This document shows positions 18,936-28,762 of a stretch of DNA of 64,000 nt, in pieces; the first letter of the stretch is position 1, and every line of letters starts with the position of its first letter. The DNA comes from Burkholderiales bacterium RIFCSPHIGHO2_12_FULL_63_20. Lineage in GTDB: Bacteria; Pseudomonadota; Gammaproteobacteria; Burkholderiales; Burkholderiaceae_C. The stretch covers positions 96,960 to 160,959 of the forward strand of contig MESA01000038.1 in the NCBI GenBank assembly GCA_001770775.1, read 5' to 3'. The notes under the pieces are model-generated. The model did no database searches. It worked only from the letters and a program-made list of their open reading frames with translations, and was not told the origin of the DNA. A program made the translations under genes and the position numbers.

Positions 18936-19889
18936 TCAGCCGTTGAGCGGCGTGATGCCAGCAATGGCCCACTCGCCGCTGTTGTCCAGCGGCTTGACCA
19001 GGTGCCACAGCTCGTCAAACGGTTCAGCACCAGCGTTGACGTCTTCGCGGATCAGGCCGTGGAAGCGCACCGAAGCGACCCACTGGCCGTTTTCCTGGGC
19101 GGTGTCGACCAGTTCGGCGTCCAGTTGCATCACGTCGGTCTGGTTGGCCGCGGCGCCGCGCTCTTGCAGGTCCAGACGCAAGGACGCGAACAGCTCGGGC
19201 GTGGTGAACTTGCGCAGATCGTCCACATTGCCGGCGTCGTTGGCAGCCTGCAGGCGGATGAAGATCATCTTGGCGATGCGCTGGAAGCCTTCGGCGTCAA
19301 AACCAGCGGGCACGTTGCTCAGGTTGCCACCGACGGCGGCACCTGCGGCACCAACGGCTGCGGGCGCGGCGTCGAAGGCCTGGCGCTGCATCTGCGGCGC
19401 GAAGGCATCACGGTTGTCGGACTGGTTGAACTGCTGACCAAAAGGCGCCCCGGCACCGGCCAGTTGCGGGCCACGGGCCTGCTGGGCACCACCCTTGAAG
19501 CGGCGCATCAGGAAGGTGATCAGGGCCACGGCAGCCACAGCCAGCAGCGCCATCATCAGGAAGTTGCCAAAGGCCTCACCCATGCCCAGGTGACTCATCA
19601 GGGCGGCAATGCCCAGGCCAGCGGCCAGACCGGCGATCGGGCCCATCCACGAGCGCTTGGCCGGCTGAGCGGCAGCGGGCGCGGCGGCATTGGTCGGCGC
19701 GGCGCTCTTGTTCATCTGGTTGGGCGACGCATCCGGTGCGGCAGAGGGCTGCTTGGCCGGCATCTGGCGCTGCATGCCGGACGCACGTCCACCACCCAGT
19801 CGCTTGGCCTCCGCGTCCATCGGAACGGAAACCATGCCCACGCCAGCCATCGTCACGGCCAGTGCCATCAAGATGTTCATCAATTTCAT
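18936..19889 (-). CDS. Tim44-like domain membrane protein
   Basis: Signal/TM N-terminus; C-terminal FDAEGFQRIAKMIFIRLQAANDAGNVDDLRKFTTPELFASL. Confidence 0.9.
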   Translation of the reverse strand: MKLMNILMALAVTMAGVGMVSVPMDAEAKRLGGGRASGMQRQMPAKQPSAAPDASPNQMNKSAAPTNAAAPAAAQPAKRSWMGPIAGLAAGLGIAALMSHLGMGEAFGNFLMMALLAVAAVALITFLMRRFKGGAQQARGPQLAGAGAPFGQQFNQSDNRDAFAPQMQRQAFDAAPAAVGAAGAAVGGNLSNVPAGFDAEGFQRIAKMIFIRLQAANDAGNVDDLRKFTTPELFASLRLDLQERGAAANQTDVMQLDAELVDTAQENGQWVASVRFHGLIREDVNAGAEPFDELWHLVKPLDNSGEWAIAGITPLNG

Positions 19890-20090
19890 TGCGAGATCGG
19901 TCCTTGCCCCTTCAGGGCCATTGATCGGTTGATTGCCAGCGCATTGTGCGCAAGATTGAGGTCTGATATTCGGTCAAGCCAGGCAGTTGGGGGCAACTTT
20001 ACATAAATCAACATGCGCCATCCGGGAATGCATGGATTGCCTGCCCAACCCGATCACCCAGACCACCAAATGGGGGTGTCGCGTTACTTT

Positions 20091-20118
20091 ACAAACCCCG
20101 TCTTGCAAACAAACCCCG
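20091..20118 (+). repeat. 10-bp direct repeat ACAAACCCCG, period 18 bp
   Basis: ACAAACCCCG at 20091-20100 and 20109-20118, upstream of the putative sigma-54 element. Confidence 0.7.
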
Positions 20119-20146
20119 CCCTCAATGATAAGAGGAAATCATTATA

Positions 20147-20159
20147 AATCAATGACTTA
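20147..20159 (+). promoter_or_regulatory. Putative IHF binding site
   Basis: AATCAATGACTTA matches WATCAANNNNTTR at every defined position. Confidence 0.6.
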
Positions 20160-20175
20160 AAAGACAGCTCAGGGC

Positions 20176-20191
20176 GGGCATGTTTAGTGCT
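20176..20191 (+). promoter_or_regulatory. Putative sigma-54 (RpoN) -24/-12 promoter
   Basis: GGGCATGTTTAGTGCT against TGGCAYRNNNNTTGCW: GG and GC doublets at canonical spacing, 2 mismatches. Confidence 0.65.
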
Positions 20192-20265
20192 TAAGCATGA
20201 AAGCGGGGTGCCAGTTCAGCTAACTGAATCGATACCTCGCTTCATTCTTACCTAAAGGATTTCTC

Positions 20266-21075
20266 ATGAAAAAGACCTTGTTGAGCATCGCTCTGGTCGC
20301 TTCCAGCCTCTTCACCGCCTCGGTGGCGACGGCCGCCCCGGTCATCTACAACCTGTCGCTGCCCAACATTTCTACATTCGATAACGTCATCACCGGCACT
20401 GGCGCCACAGTGAGCACAACTCAGGTCGTTACCGGTCAGTCGATTTACAACTACATTGACAAAAATGGCAATCCTGCCACTGTCACTGTGACGCGCCCTG
20501 GTAGCAACACTCCGACAGGGGCTGACCAGTCTGGGTACACCAGTTGGTCCGGCACGGGTAAATCGTTGTCTGGCGCAGTCTGGACCATTGACCCGTACAG
20601 CACATCTGGCGAAGCGATTCCTGGCTTCAACTCTGGTCTGACTTTCACCTTCAGTTCACCGGTCAACGCTTTTGGCTTTGAAATCGGTGACTGGGCTACC
20701 TGCTGCACGAGCGGCGATCGTCCGGCCAACGTCCAAGCCACATATGGCGTGCCTGCGGCAGGGTCGGGCCTGTGGATCGCTTTCGACGGTGGCGCCGCCA
20801 CCCTTCCTGCGAATGCCTTGTCGGACACGGACAACCCTGGATTCGCAGAAACAGGCGACTACACCAATTTCATTGGCGCCATCGACTCCTCCGGCTTCTT
20901 CAGCAGCGTGACTTTCTTCGGAGACGGTTTTGGTGAAGTGTTGGTTGCAGGCGGCACCCTGCGCTTCGCCTCTGTGCCGAAGGATTCCGTGGGCACAGTT
21001 TCCGAGCCTGCCACGCTGGCACTGATCGGTCTGAGCCTGGTCGGTCTGGCCGTCACGCGTCGCAAGGCTGCTTAA
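20266..21075 (+). CDS. PEP-CTERM sorting domain exported protein
   Basis: Signal peptide MKKTLLSIALVASSLFTASVATAAP; C-terminal VSEPATLALIGLSLVGLAVTRRKAA. Confidence 0.92.
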   Translation: MKKTLLSIALVASSLFTASVATAAPVIYNLSLPNISTFDNVITGTGATVSTTQVVTGQSIYNYIDKNGNPATVTVTRPGSNTPTGADQSGYTSWSGTGKSLSGAVWTIDPYSTSGEAIPGFNSGLTFTFSSPVNAFGFEIGDWATCCTSGDRPANVQATYGVPAAGSGLWIAFDGGAATLPANALSDTDNPGFAETGDYTNFIGAIDSSGFFSSVTFFGDGFGEVLVAGGTLRFASVPKDSVGTVSEPATLALIGLSLVGLAVTRRKAA

Positions 21076-21254
21076 GTCTTCCAGCGTTATCTCAGGTTGG
21101 GCGACCAGTTCACTCGGTTGCCCAACCTGATCTCACTATTTTTTAGCCTTTCAGACATCCGAATGCAGTCACCTTGACGACCCTTCCCTCGAGGCCCCAC
21201 GTAAGCAAAAAATTTACGTCCGTCAACATGCGCCATCTGGGGATAATCCGCCCC

Positions 21255-22673
21255 ATGAGCACACCCGAGACCGACGCCCCCTCTTTCAGCAGCCTGCCGC
21301 TGAGCCCCGCCATGCAGGCCACCCTGCAGAGCCTGGGTTACCTGAGCATGACCCCCATCCAGGCCAGCAGCCTGCCCCTGACCCTGGCTGGCCACGACCT
21401 GATCGCCCAGGCCAAGACGGGCAGCGGCAAGACCGCCGCCTTCGCCATCCCGCTGCTGCACAAGCTGGACGTGCGCAACCCCGCCGTGCAGGCCATGGTG
21501 CTGTGCCCCACGCGTGAGCTGGCCGACCAGGTCTGCCAGGAAATCCGCCGCCTGGCGCGCTCCGAGGCCAACATCAAGGTGCTGACCCTGTGCGGCGGCA
21601 GCACCATGCGCCCGCAGATCGAAAGCCTGGCCTACGGCGCCCACATCGTGGTCGGCACACCGGGCCGCATCATGGACCACCTCGAGCGCGGCACGCTCGA
21701 CCTGCGCAGCCTGAACACCCTGGTGCTCGACGAGGCCGATCGCATGCTGGACATGGGCTTTCACGACAGCATCGTCTACGTGGCCCGCCAGTGCCCCAAA
21801 GACCGCCAGACGATGCTGTTCTCGGCCACCTACCCTGACACCATCGCCAAGCTGAGCGCCCAGTTCCTGCGCCAGCCCAAGGAGGTCAAGGTGGCGGCCA
21901 CGCACGAGGCCAGCAAGATCCGCCAGCGCTGGTACCAGGTCGACCGCGAAACGCGCCTGGACGCGGTGACGAAGCTGCTGCTGCACTACCGTCCGGCCAG
22001 CACCATCGCGTTTTGCAACACCAAGCAGCAGTGTCGCGACCTGGTCGATGTGCTGACCGCCCATGGCATCGAAGCCATCGCCCTGCACGGCGACCTGGAG
22101 CAGCGTGACCGCGACCAGGTGCTGATCCAGTTTGCCAACCGAAGCGCTTCTGTGCTGGTGGCCACCGACGTGGCGGCCCGTGGCCTGGACATCGCCAACC
22201 TGGAGGCCGTGATCAACGTGGACGTGACACCCGACCCCGAGGTGCACATCCACCGCATTGGCCGCACCGGCCGGGGGGACGCCGAAGGCTGGGCGCTGAA
22301 CCTGGCCAGCATGAGCGAGATGGGCCGCGTGGGCAACATCGAGTTGCTGCAAAAGCGCGAGTCGGAGTGGCACAAGCTGGATGAGCTGACACCGGCCAGC
22401 GATGAGCCCCTGCTGCCGCCCATGGTCACCATCCAGCTGCTGGGTGGGCGCAAGGAAAAGCTGCGTCCTGGCGACCTGCTTGGCGCGCTGACCGGCGAAT
22501 GCGGCTTCGTGGGCAGCCAGATCGGCAAGATCAATGTCACCGACTTCCACACCTATGTGGCCGTGGGCCGCGACATCGCCGACCAGGTGGTGACGCAGCT
22601 CAACCGCGTGCCGGTCAAGGGCAAGAAGACCAAGGCCCGCCTGCTCAAGGACGTGCAGCGCCAGGACAGTTGA
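21255..22673 (+). CDS. dbpA: ATP-dependent RNA helicase DbpA
   Basis: DEAD-box AKTGSGKTAAF, VLDEADRMLDMGF, HRIGRTGRG; C-terminal DbpA RNA-binding region. Confidence 0.94.
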   Translation: MSTPETDAPSFSSLPLSPAMQATLQSLGYLSMTPIQASSLPLTLAGHDLIAQAKTGSGKTAAFAIPLLHKLDVRNPAVQAMVLCPTRELADQVCQEIRRLARSEANIKVLTLCGGSTMRPQIESLAYGAHIVVGTPGRIMDHLERGTLDLRSLNTLVLDEADRMLDMGFHDSIVYVARQCPKDRQTMLFSATYPDTIAKLSAQFLRQPKEVKVAATHEASKIRQRWYQVDRETRLDAVTKLLLHYRPASTIAFCNTKQQCRDLVDVLTAHGIEAIALHGDLEQRDRDQVLIQFANRSASVLVATDVAARGLDIANLEAVINVDVTPDPEVHIHRIGRTGRGDAEGWALNLASMSEMGRVGNIELLQKRESEWHKLDELTPASDEPLLPPMVTIQLLGGRKEKLRPGDLLGALTGECGFVGSQIGKINVTDFHTYVAVGRDIADQVVTQLNRVPVKGKKTKARLLKDVQRQDS

Positions 22674-22736
22674 GAGATGCCGAAACAATAAGTAACGTTA
22701 AACGGCGCTTATTGCGACCTCCCGTAATATGTGGTC

Positions 22737-22760
22737 GGCCTGCCGCAGAGCAGGCCTTTT
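22737..22760 (+). terminator. Intrinsic terminator downstream of dbpA
   Basis: GGCCTGC-CGCAGA-GCAGGCC-TTTT. Confidence 0.7.
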
Positions 22761-22785
22761 CAATCCACAAACACGGGAGTACCTC

Positions 22786-24651
22786 ATGAATATCCACGTC
22801 AAGCGGGTGGCAGGCCAATGGACCTGTGTCGCTGCAGCCTTGTTCTGCATGCAGACTGCCAACGCACAACAGATCCTGTCCAGCTCATTTGATTCCGGTG
22901 CCACCAGCATCCCAGCGGGCCTGTGCGCCTGGAATGCCTCCGGCCCCACCGTATCTGGCGCGCTCGTGACAGGCTGGGAGGACAACTCCTGCTGGAAAGA
23001 TGCCAGCGGCGCAACGATCGCCTATGCGCTCGATACGTCCACCCGTTACACGGGCGCCGCCAGCCTGTCCATCAAGAGCACCAACGTTACGCCTCAGCTG
23101 ACCGCACCCTTCACCATGAAGAGCGGCAAGACGTATTCAGCCACGGTCTACCTTCGAGCATCAAAGTCACAAGAAGTGGTGGTGCAATTGCGCCTGAGCG
23201 GTCCACCCTACACCGCCTACGGGGTCGCCTCCAAGACCATCGGCATTTTCTGGACACCAGTCACCGTCACGGCTGATGCACCACTGACAGCCTCGAATGT
23301 GGCAGCAGGCCTATTCATCCTTCCGAAGACACCCGGCAACATCTGGCTGGACAGTGCCTCCATCACTGAGTCGACCGCCATCAATGCCATCACCCGCACG
23401 GGCCACAGCGTGACCCGGAGCTTCTTTGGCACTCACACTCACCGAGACCTGCGCTGGCCCGACCTGGGCAATGCGCTCGGTGCCGATCGCATGTGGGATG
23501 GCGAAGGCATTCAAATGAGAGACATCTTTCCGACGTCAGATCTGAGCAAAGCCAATTGGACCAAGTTTGAAGCCCGCATCGCCAGAGCGCAACAAAACGG
23601 CGCTGACCTGATCATGACCCTAGGGGGCAACATCCCCACGTGGGCCTCTGCCGATGCCGCGGGTCAATCCCCCAATTGCAGCCTCTACGGCCCTGGCAGC
23701 AGCGCGCCGCCCGTCAGCCGCACGGTCTGGAAAGACATGGTTTCTGCCGTCGTCAAGAAAGCCAACGGTCGCATCAAGTACTGGGAGATCTGGAATGAGC
23801 CCTATGTGTGTGCCATGTTCAACGTGCGTCGCCCGACGGACTACACCAAGTACCTGGTGGATCTGAGCTACGACGCCTACAACATCATCAAGACCAACAA
23901 CAAGAGCCTGACTGTACTCTCGCCGACGCTCTACACCTACAAACTGGATTTCGTTGACGAATTCCTGGGGCTGGGCGGCGGCAGGTATGCCGACGTCATT
24001 GCCATTCATGCCTACGACGAATACATCAACCAGCACTTGGTGGGCACCGGCGGTAGCGGCGCGCCCAATGGGCCCGAAATGCTCTTCATCAAAGAGCATG
24101 GAGTGCTCAACCTGAAGCACATCCTGGCGCGTCACAACCTGTCCGCCAAGCCCATCTGGAACACCGAGTCGGGCTACCTGGCCTCATCCACCCCGGGCGG
24201 CCAACCCGACGACGCCAAAGGTGCCCCTTACGTGGCACGTCACCTGCTGTTGAGCTCCCTCGCCGGCCTCGACCGCAGCTACTACTACAGCTGGGATCTG
24301 CGAGGCAAGGTGGTGGCACTGGGTCGCGAACTCGATGGCGAGGGCAGCAACAACTACACCAAGACCGCTGCTGGCGTCGCGTTCGAGACGATGGCAAAGT
24401 GGCTGACGGGCACCACGATCAAAGCTGTGAGCACCCCAGCCGCTGACGGGCAACCTTGGGTCGTCACCCTGCTGCGTGCCACTACCGGCACCACCGAGTT
24501 GATCGTTTGGAATCCAGCGGGGAACGACATGGTCTACACCGTGCCGACTGGCCTGGCGTTCAGCGCGTCGCTCTCTGGCGGCAAGACCGGTGTCTCTGCC
24601 GGGACAGCCACCACCATCAACGGTTGGCCTCAATTGCTGACCAGCTATTGA
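22786..24651 (+). CDS. Secreted glycoside hydrolase, clan GH-A (GH39/PslG-like), with N-terminal carbohydrate-binding-like domain
   Basis: Signal peptide; IKYWEIWNEPY (acid/base region) and PIWNTESGY (nucleophile region); N-terminal jelly-roll-like region. Confidence 0.85.
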   Translation: MNIHVKRVAGQWTCVAAALFCMQTANAQQILSSSFDSGATSIPAGLCAWNASGPTVSGALVTGWEDNSCWKDASGATIAYALDTSTRYTGAASLSIKSTNVTPQLTAPFTMKSGKTYSATVYLRASKSQEVVVQLRLSGPPYTAYGVASKTIGIFWTPVTVTADAPLTASNVAAGLFILPKTPGNIWLDSASITESTAINAITRTGHSVTRSFFGTHTHRDLRWPDLGNALGADRMWDGEGIQMRDIFPTSDLSKANWTKFEARIARAQQNGADLIMTLGGNIPTWASADAAGQSPNCSLYGPGSSAPPVSRTVWKDMVSAVVKKANGRIKYWEIWNEPYVCAMFNVRRPTDYTKYLVDLSYDAYNIIKTNNKSLTVLSPTLYTYKLDFVDEFLGLGGGRYADVIAIHAYDEYINQHLVGTGGSGAPNGPEMLFIKEHGVLNLKHILARHNLSAKPIWNTESGYLASSTPGGQPDDAKGAPYVARHLLLSSLAGLDRSYYYSWDLRGKVVALGRELDGEGSNNYTKTAAGVAFETMAKWLTGTTIKAVSTPAADGQPWVVTLLRATTGTTELIVWNPAGNDMVYTVPTGLAFSASLSGGKTGVSAGTATTINGWPQLLTSY

Positions 24652-24660
24652 TGAGCGAGC

Positions 24661-24687
24661 CTGGCTGGTTCAGCGGGAATCAGCCAG
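24661..24687 (+). terminator. Hairpin after glycoside hydrolase gene (weak terminator, no T-tract)
   Basis: CTGGCTG-N13-CAGCCAG. Confidence 0.35.
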
Positions 24688-24790
24688 ACCCACACGGTGC
24701 AGTGCCCTTTCTGGGAGTGGGGTCTCTTTCTGAGGCTGACAAGCGACAATAGCGAGTTGCACGCCCCCTGCCCTTCGCGCGCCCTGCCCC

Positions 24791-27379
24791 ATGTCCGATC
24801 TGACCGCCGAGTCCCGCCCCCTCCCCGAGGTCACCACGGCCCCGGCCATGCCGAGCGCCAAGCCCATCGACAGCTACAAGCCGTTCTGGGCCAAGCGCTT
24901 CGGTCCGGCCAAGTTCCTGCCCACCAGCCGTGCCGAGATGGACGCCCTGGGCTGGGACAGCTGCGACATCGTCATCGTGACCGGCGACGCCTATGTGGAC
25001 CACCCCAGCTTCGGCATGGCCGTGATCGGCCGCGTGCTGGAGAACCAAGGCTTTCGGGTGGGCATCATCGCGCAGCCCGACTGGTTGAGCGCCGAGCCCT
25101 TCAAGGTGCTGGGCAAGCCCAATCTGTTCTGGGGCGTGGCGGCCGGCAACATGGATTCGATGATCAACCGCTACACGGCCGATCGCAAAATCCGCAGTGA
25201 CGACGCCTACACGCCAGGTGGCCAGGGAGGCGCACGGCCTGACCGTTGCTCGGCGGTGTACGCCCAGCGCTGCCGCGAAGCCTTCAAGGACGTGCCCATC
25301 ATCATGGGCGGCATCGAGGCCTCGCTGCGCCGCATTGCGCACTACGACTACTGGTCGGACAAGGTGCGCCGCTCGATCCTGATGGACGCCAAGGCCGACC
25401 TGCTGCTGTACGGCAATGCCGAGCGCGCCATCATCGAAGTGGCCCACCGCCTGGCCGCCCGCGAGCCGATCGAGAGCCTGACCAATGTGCGCGGCACCGC
25501 CTTCTTGCGCCGCCGTCATGACCCGACGGCCGAGGGCTGGTTCGAGCTGGACTCCACCGAGGTGGACCAACCCGGTCGCATCGACCAGCACATCAACCCC
25601 TACCTGACCACCGGACAGTTGGCCGCCGAAAAGGGCGAAACCTGCGCGATGGAAGAGGCAGGCGCCTTCGATCCGCTGCAGGGATCGGGGAAGGTGCCGG
25701 CGCAGGTGGGGGCGACCAAAGCGGGCCAAACGGCCCCATCCTCGGCACAGGCCGACCTGACTGGGGGCGCCAAGCCCATCCAGTTCGTGCGCAACCCGGC
25801 CCTGAGCAGCAAAACCTTCGCCGCCCTGCCCGAGCGCAGCGGCAAGATCGTCATGCCCCCGCGCGAGCGCACCGTAATCCGCCTGCCCGCTTACGAGCAA
25901 CTCAAGGACGACCCGGTGCTCTACGCCCACGCCAACCGCGTGCTGCACCTCGAAACCAACCCAGGCAACGCCCGCGCGCTGGTGCAGCGCCACGGCGAGG
26001 GCCCCGGCGCCCGAGACGTCTGGATCAACCCGCCCCCCATCCCGCTCACCATGGCCGAGATGGACTTGGTGTTCGACCTTCCCTACGCCCGCGCGCCGCA
26101 CCCCAAGTACGGCGACGCCGTGATCCCGGCCTGGGACATGATCCGCTTCAGCGTGAACATCATGCGCGGCTGCTTTGGCGGCTGCACCTTCTGCTCCATC
26201 ACCGAGCACGAGGGCCGCATCATCCAGAGCCGCTCCGAGGCCTCGGTGCTCAAGGAAATTGAAGACATCCGCGACAAGGTCAAGGGCTTCACGGGCGTCA
26301 TCTCCGACCTGGGTGGCCCCACGGCCAACATGTACCGCCTGGGCTGCGCCTCCAAGGCCATCGAAGCGGCCTGCCGCAAGCCCTCATGCGTCTACCCCGG
26401 CATCTGCTCGAACCTGCACACCGACCACGGCCCGCTGGTGCGCATGTACCGCCGCGCCCGCGCCATCCCCGGGGTCAAGAAGATCCTGATCGGCTCTGGC
26501 CTGCGCTACGACCTGGCCGTGCGCGCGCCCGAGTACGTCAAGGAGCTGGTGACCCACCACGTGGGTGGCTACCTCAAGATCGCGCCCGAGCACACCGAAT
26601 CCGGCCCGCTGTCCAAGATGATGAAGCCGGGCATCGGCACGTATGACCGCTTCAAGCAGATGTTCGAGCAGTTCAGCGAAGAAGCCGGCAAGAAGCAGTA
26701 CCTCATCCCCTACTTCATCGCGGCCCACCCCGGGACCACCGATGACGACATGATGAACCTGGCCGTCTGGCTCAAGCGCAATGGTTTCAAGGCCGACCAG
26801 GTGCAGACCTTCTACCCCAGCCCCATGGCCACGGCCACGGCGATGTACCACTCGGGCCTGAACCCGCTCAAGGGCATCAGCCGCCTGGCCAACAAGGGTG
26901 AGAAGGTGGACATCGTCAAGGGCGAGAAGCGCCGCCGCCTGCACAAGGCCTTCCTGCGCTACCACGACCCCAACAACTGGCCGCTGCTGCGTGAGGCGCT
27001 CAAGGAGATGGGACGTGGCGACCTGATCGGCAACACCCCCAACCACCTGATCCCCACCTACCAGCCGGCCACCGATGGCGGCTATGAAAGCGCACGCCGC
27101 AAGAACTCCACCCAATCGGGCACCAAGACCTCGGTGGTGACGGTGGGACGCGCGGCCGGTCAGGGGCGAGGCAGCCAGGCCAAGGCGAACAGCACCGAGC
27201 GCGATCCGCGCAACCTGCCCGCCAACTCGGGTCGGTCGGCCGGCAAGACGGCGCCACGCCCCGGTCAGATCCTGACCCAGCACACCGGGCTGCCCCCGCG
27301 TCAGCAGCAGGTGTCAGGCCGCGATGCACGCCCCACGGGCAAGCCGTTGGCGCCACGCGGCGGCAAGAAGGCGCGCTGA
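24791..27379 (+). CDS. YgiQ family radical SAM protein
   Basis: [27 protein letters not shown] (CX3CX2C); [32 protein letters not shown]-terminus. Confidence 0.96.
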   Translation: MSDLTAESRPLPEVTTAPAMPSAKPIDSYKPFWAKRFGPAKFLPTSRAEMDALGWDSCDIVIVTGDAYVDHPSFGMAVIGRVLENQGFRVGIIAQPDWLSAEPFKVLGKPNLFWGVAAGNMDSMINRYTADRKIRSDDAYTPGGQGGARPDRCSAVYAQRCREAFKDVPIIMGGIEASLRRIAHYDYWSDKVRRSILMDAKADLLLYGNAERAIIEVAHRLAAREPIESLTNVRGTAFLRRRHDPTAEGWFELDSTEVDQPGRIDQHINPYLTTGQLAAEKGETCAMEEAGAFDPLQGSGKVPAQVGATKAGQTAPSSAQADLTGGAKPIQFVRNPALSSKTFAALPERSGKIVMPPRERTVIRLPAYEQLKDDPVLYAHANRVLHLETNPGNARALVQRHGEGPGARDVWINPPPIPLTMAEMDLVFDLPYARAPHPKYGDAVIPAWDMIRFSVNIMRGCFGGCTFCSITEHEGRIIQSRSEASVLKEIEDIRDKVKGFTGVISDLGGPTANMYRLGCASKAIEAACRKPSCVYPGICSNLHTDHGPLVRMYRRARAIPGVKKILIGSGLRYDLAVRAPEYVKELVTHHVGGYLKIAPEHTESGPLSKMMKPGIGTYDRFKQMFEQFSEEAGKKQYLIPYFIAAHPGTTDDDMMNLAVWLKRNGFKADQVQTFYPSPMATATAMYHSGLNPLKGISRLANKGEKVDIVKGEKRRRLHKAFLRYHDPNNWPLLREALKEMGRGDLIGNTPNHLIPTYQPATDGGYESARRKNSTQSGTKTSVVTVGRAAGQGRGSQAKANSTERDPRNLPANSGRSAGKTAPRPGQILTQHTGLPPRQQQVSGRDARPTGKPLAPRGGKKAR

Positions 27380-27421
27380 GCCCGCCGCGGGGACCGCGAC
27401 AGACCGACGGCCGCCGTTCGC

Positions 27422-28660
27422 TCAGGTCATGGCGCGTGTCGGCAGCACCAGGGCTTCGTACTGCTGAAGGCGCTCACGCACGTGGGCGATGTCCGCATCA
27501 CGCGGCAGGATGAGCATCAGCACGCCCCCGCTGCGCAGGCGGGTGGCCCGCAACAGCACCTGAGCCTCACCCAGTGACACATGGGCTTCGCGCACCGAAC
27601 GACCCAGCGTGAGGCTGTGCCCGATGCGCCCCACAGCCACCAGCAAGGCATGCCCCTGCTCGGCCATGGCCACACCGTCCGCCCCGTCGGTCTGCGCCCA
27701 CACCTCTTGGTTGGCCAGGGCGAAGAGGCAGGCGCGCAAGGCCCCGGTCTGCGAAAGCAGCACGCCCAGGTGAGCGTCCAGGCTCAAGGGCGCCATGGGT
27801 TGGAACCCACCCGACAGGGTCCGAGGCGCGGCCGTGACCGACGCACCGTTCACCACGGGCATCGGGGTCGGCACCCGGGGTGCTGGTGGCACCTCTGGCG
27901 TCCAGGACAGCGTCAAGCGATCGATCTGCGGTACCGACCCAGGCGCTGCCGCTTGCGCCAGCCGGTTCCAGTAGGTGGCCATCAGGGTCCAGTTGGCCGC
28001 CACCGTTTGGCTGGCGGGCCCCACCTCCACCTGCCAGCGCGGCGTGCGCGCCAGCGCCGACAGGCTCATCATCCAGTCCGGGTCACGCACCTGCGGCAGC
28101 GCCAGCACCGCCAGTCGGCCATGGGGATGCGCCGACAGCAGCTCGTCACGCCAAGTCGCCACATTGGCCGCCACATCGGGCGGCGGTTGCATGGCTCCCA
28201 TGAGCACATGGGCGGTGGCCGACGCGTTCAGAAGACGGCGCAAGGCCACCTGCTCGCGCGGCTCGGCCTGCACCTCCGACAGGTAAACGCGCAGCTTCCC
28301 CGTCGCCAATGGACAGTCGAGGTAAGACAGCGAAGCCAGCACCGTGCCAAAACCCTGGCGCCGAATGCTCAAGGTCTGCAGGCGCCAGCCTGACCGCTCG
28401 CTCAAGCCCTGCAGAAAGGCGCGCCCAGCCCCGGTGCCCAGATCGTGCAGCAGCACGAAGGGTGACACCCCCAGCTCAAAATGCTGACGCAGGGCCTCGG
28501 ACGGATCGCACACCACAAACAGCTCGCGCAAAGTGGGCGAGACCGGCTTGCCCAGCTCGCGCAGATCCTGAGACGGCGGCTGCTCGTCCAGGAACTGCGT
28601 GGCCACCTGCGTGTGGCCGTCCCAGGCTTCGCGCCGGTCGCTGTCTTGTCTGTCTGCCAT
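27422..28660 (-). CDS. Uncharacterised two-region protein
   Basis: Long single ORF on the coding-like strand; C-terminal about 110 aa faintly resembles a roadblock/LC7 alternation; no family recognised. Confidence 0.75.
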   Translation of the reverse strand: MADRQDSDRREAWDGHTQVATQFLDEQPPSQDLRELGKPVSPTLRELFVVCDPSEALRQHFELGVSPFVLLHDLGTGAGRAFLQGLSERSGWRLQTLSIRRQGFGTVLASLSYLDCPLATGKLRVYLSEVQAEPREQVALRRLLNASATAHVLMGAMQPPPDVAANVATWRDELLSAHPHGRLAVLALPQVRDPDWMMSLSALARTPRWQVEVGPASQTVAANWTLMATYWNRLAQAAAPGSVPQIDRLTLSWTPEVPPAPRVPTPMPVVNGASVTAAPRTLSGGFQPMAPLSLDAHLGVLLSQTGALRACLFALANQEVWAQTDGADGVAMAEQGHALLVAVGRIGHSLTLGRSVREAHVSLGEAQVLLRATRLRSGGVLMLILPRDADIAHVRERLQQYEALVLPTRAMT

Positions 28661-28762
28661 CCCCGCCCCTGTGCTGTGTATGTGCGAATCGGGCCGCACG
28701 CCCACGCGCCTGCCAGATTGTTCTGGATATTTTAATGGTGTGAGCAGGCTTGAAGTCTCAGA

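Noticed and set aside
22732-22747. Possible sigma-54 element TGGTCGGCCTGCCGCA upstream of the glycosidase
   Set aside because: Weak -24 and -12 cores, and it overlaps the dbpA terminator stem.
25630-25800. Apparent insertion in the YgiQ protein ([43 protein letters not shown])
   Set aside because: In-frame linker-like low complexity; no repeats or mobile-element ends, so ordinary length variation is the simplest reading.
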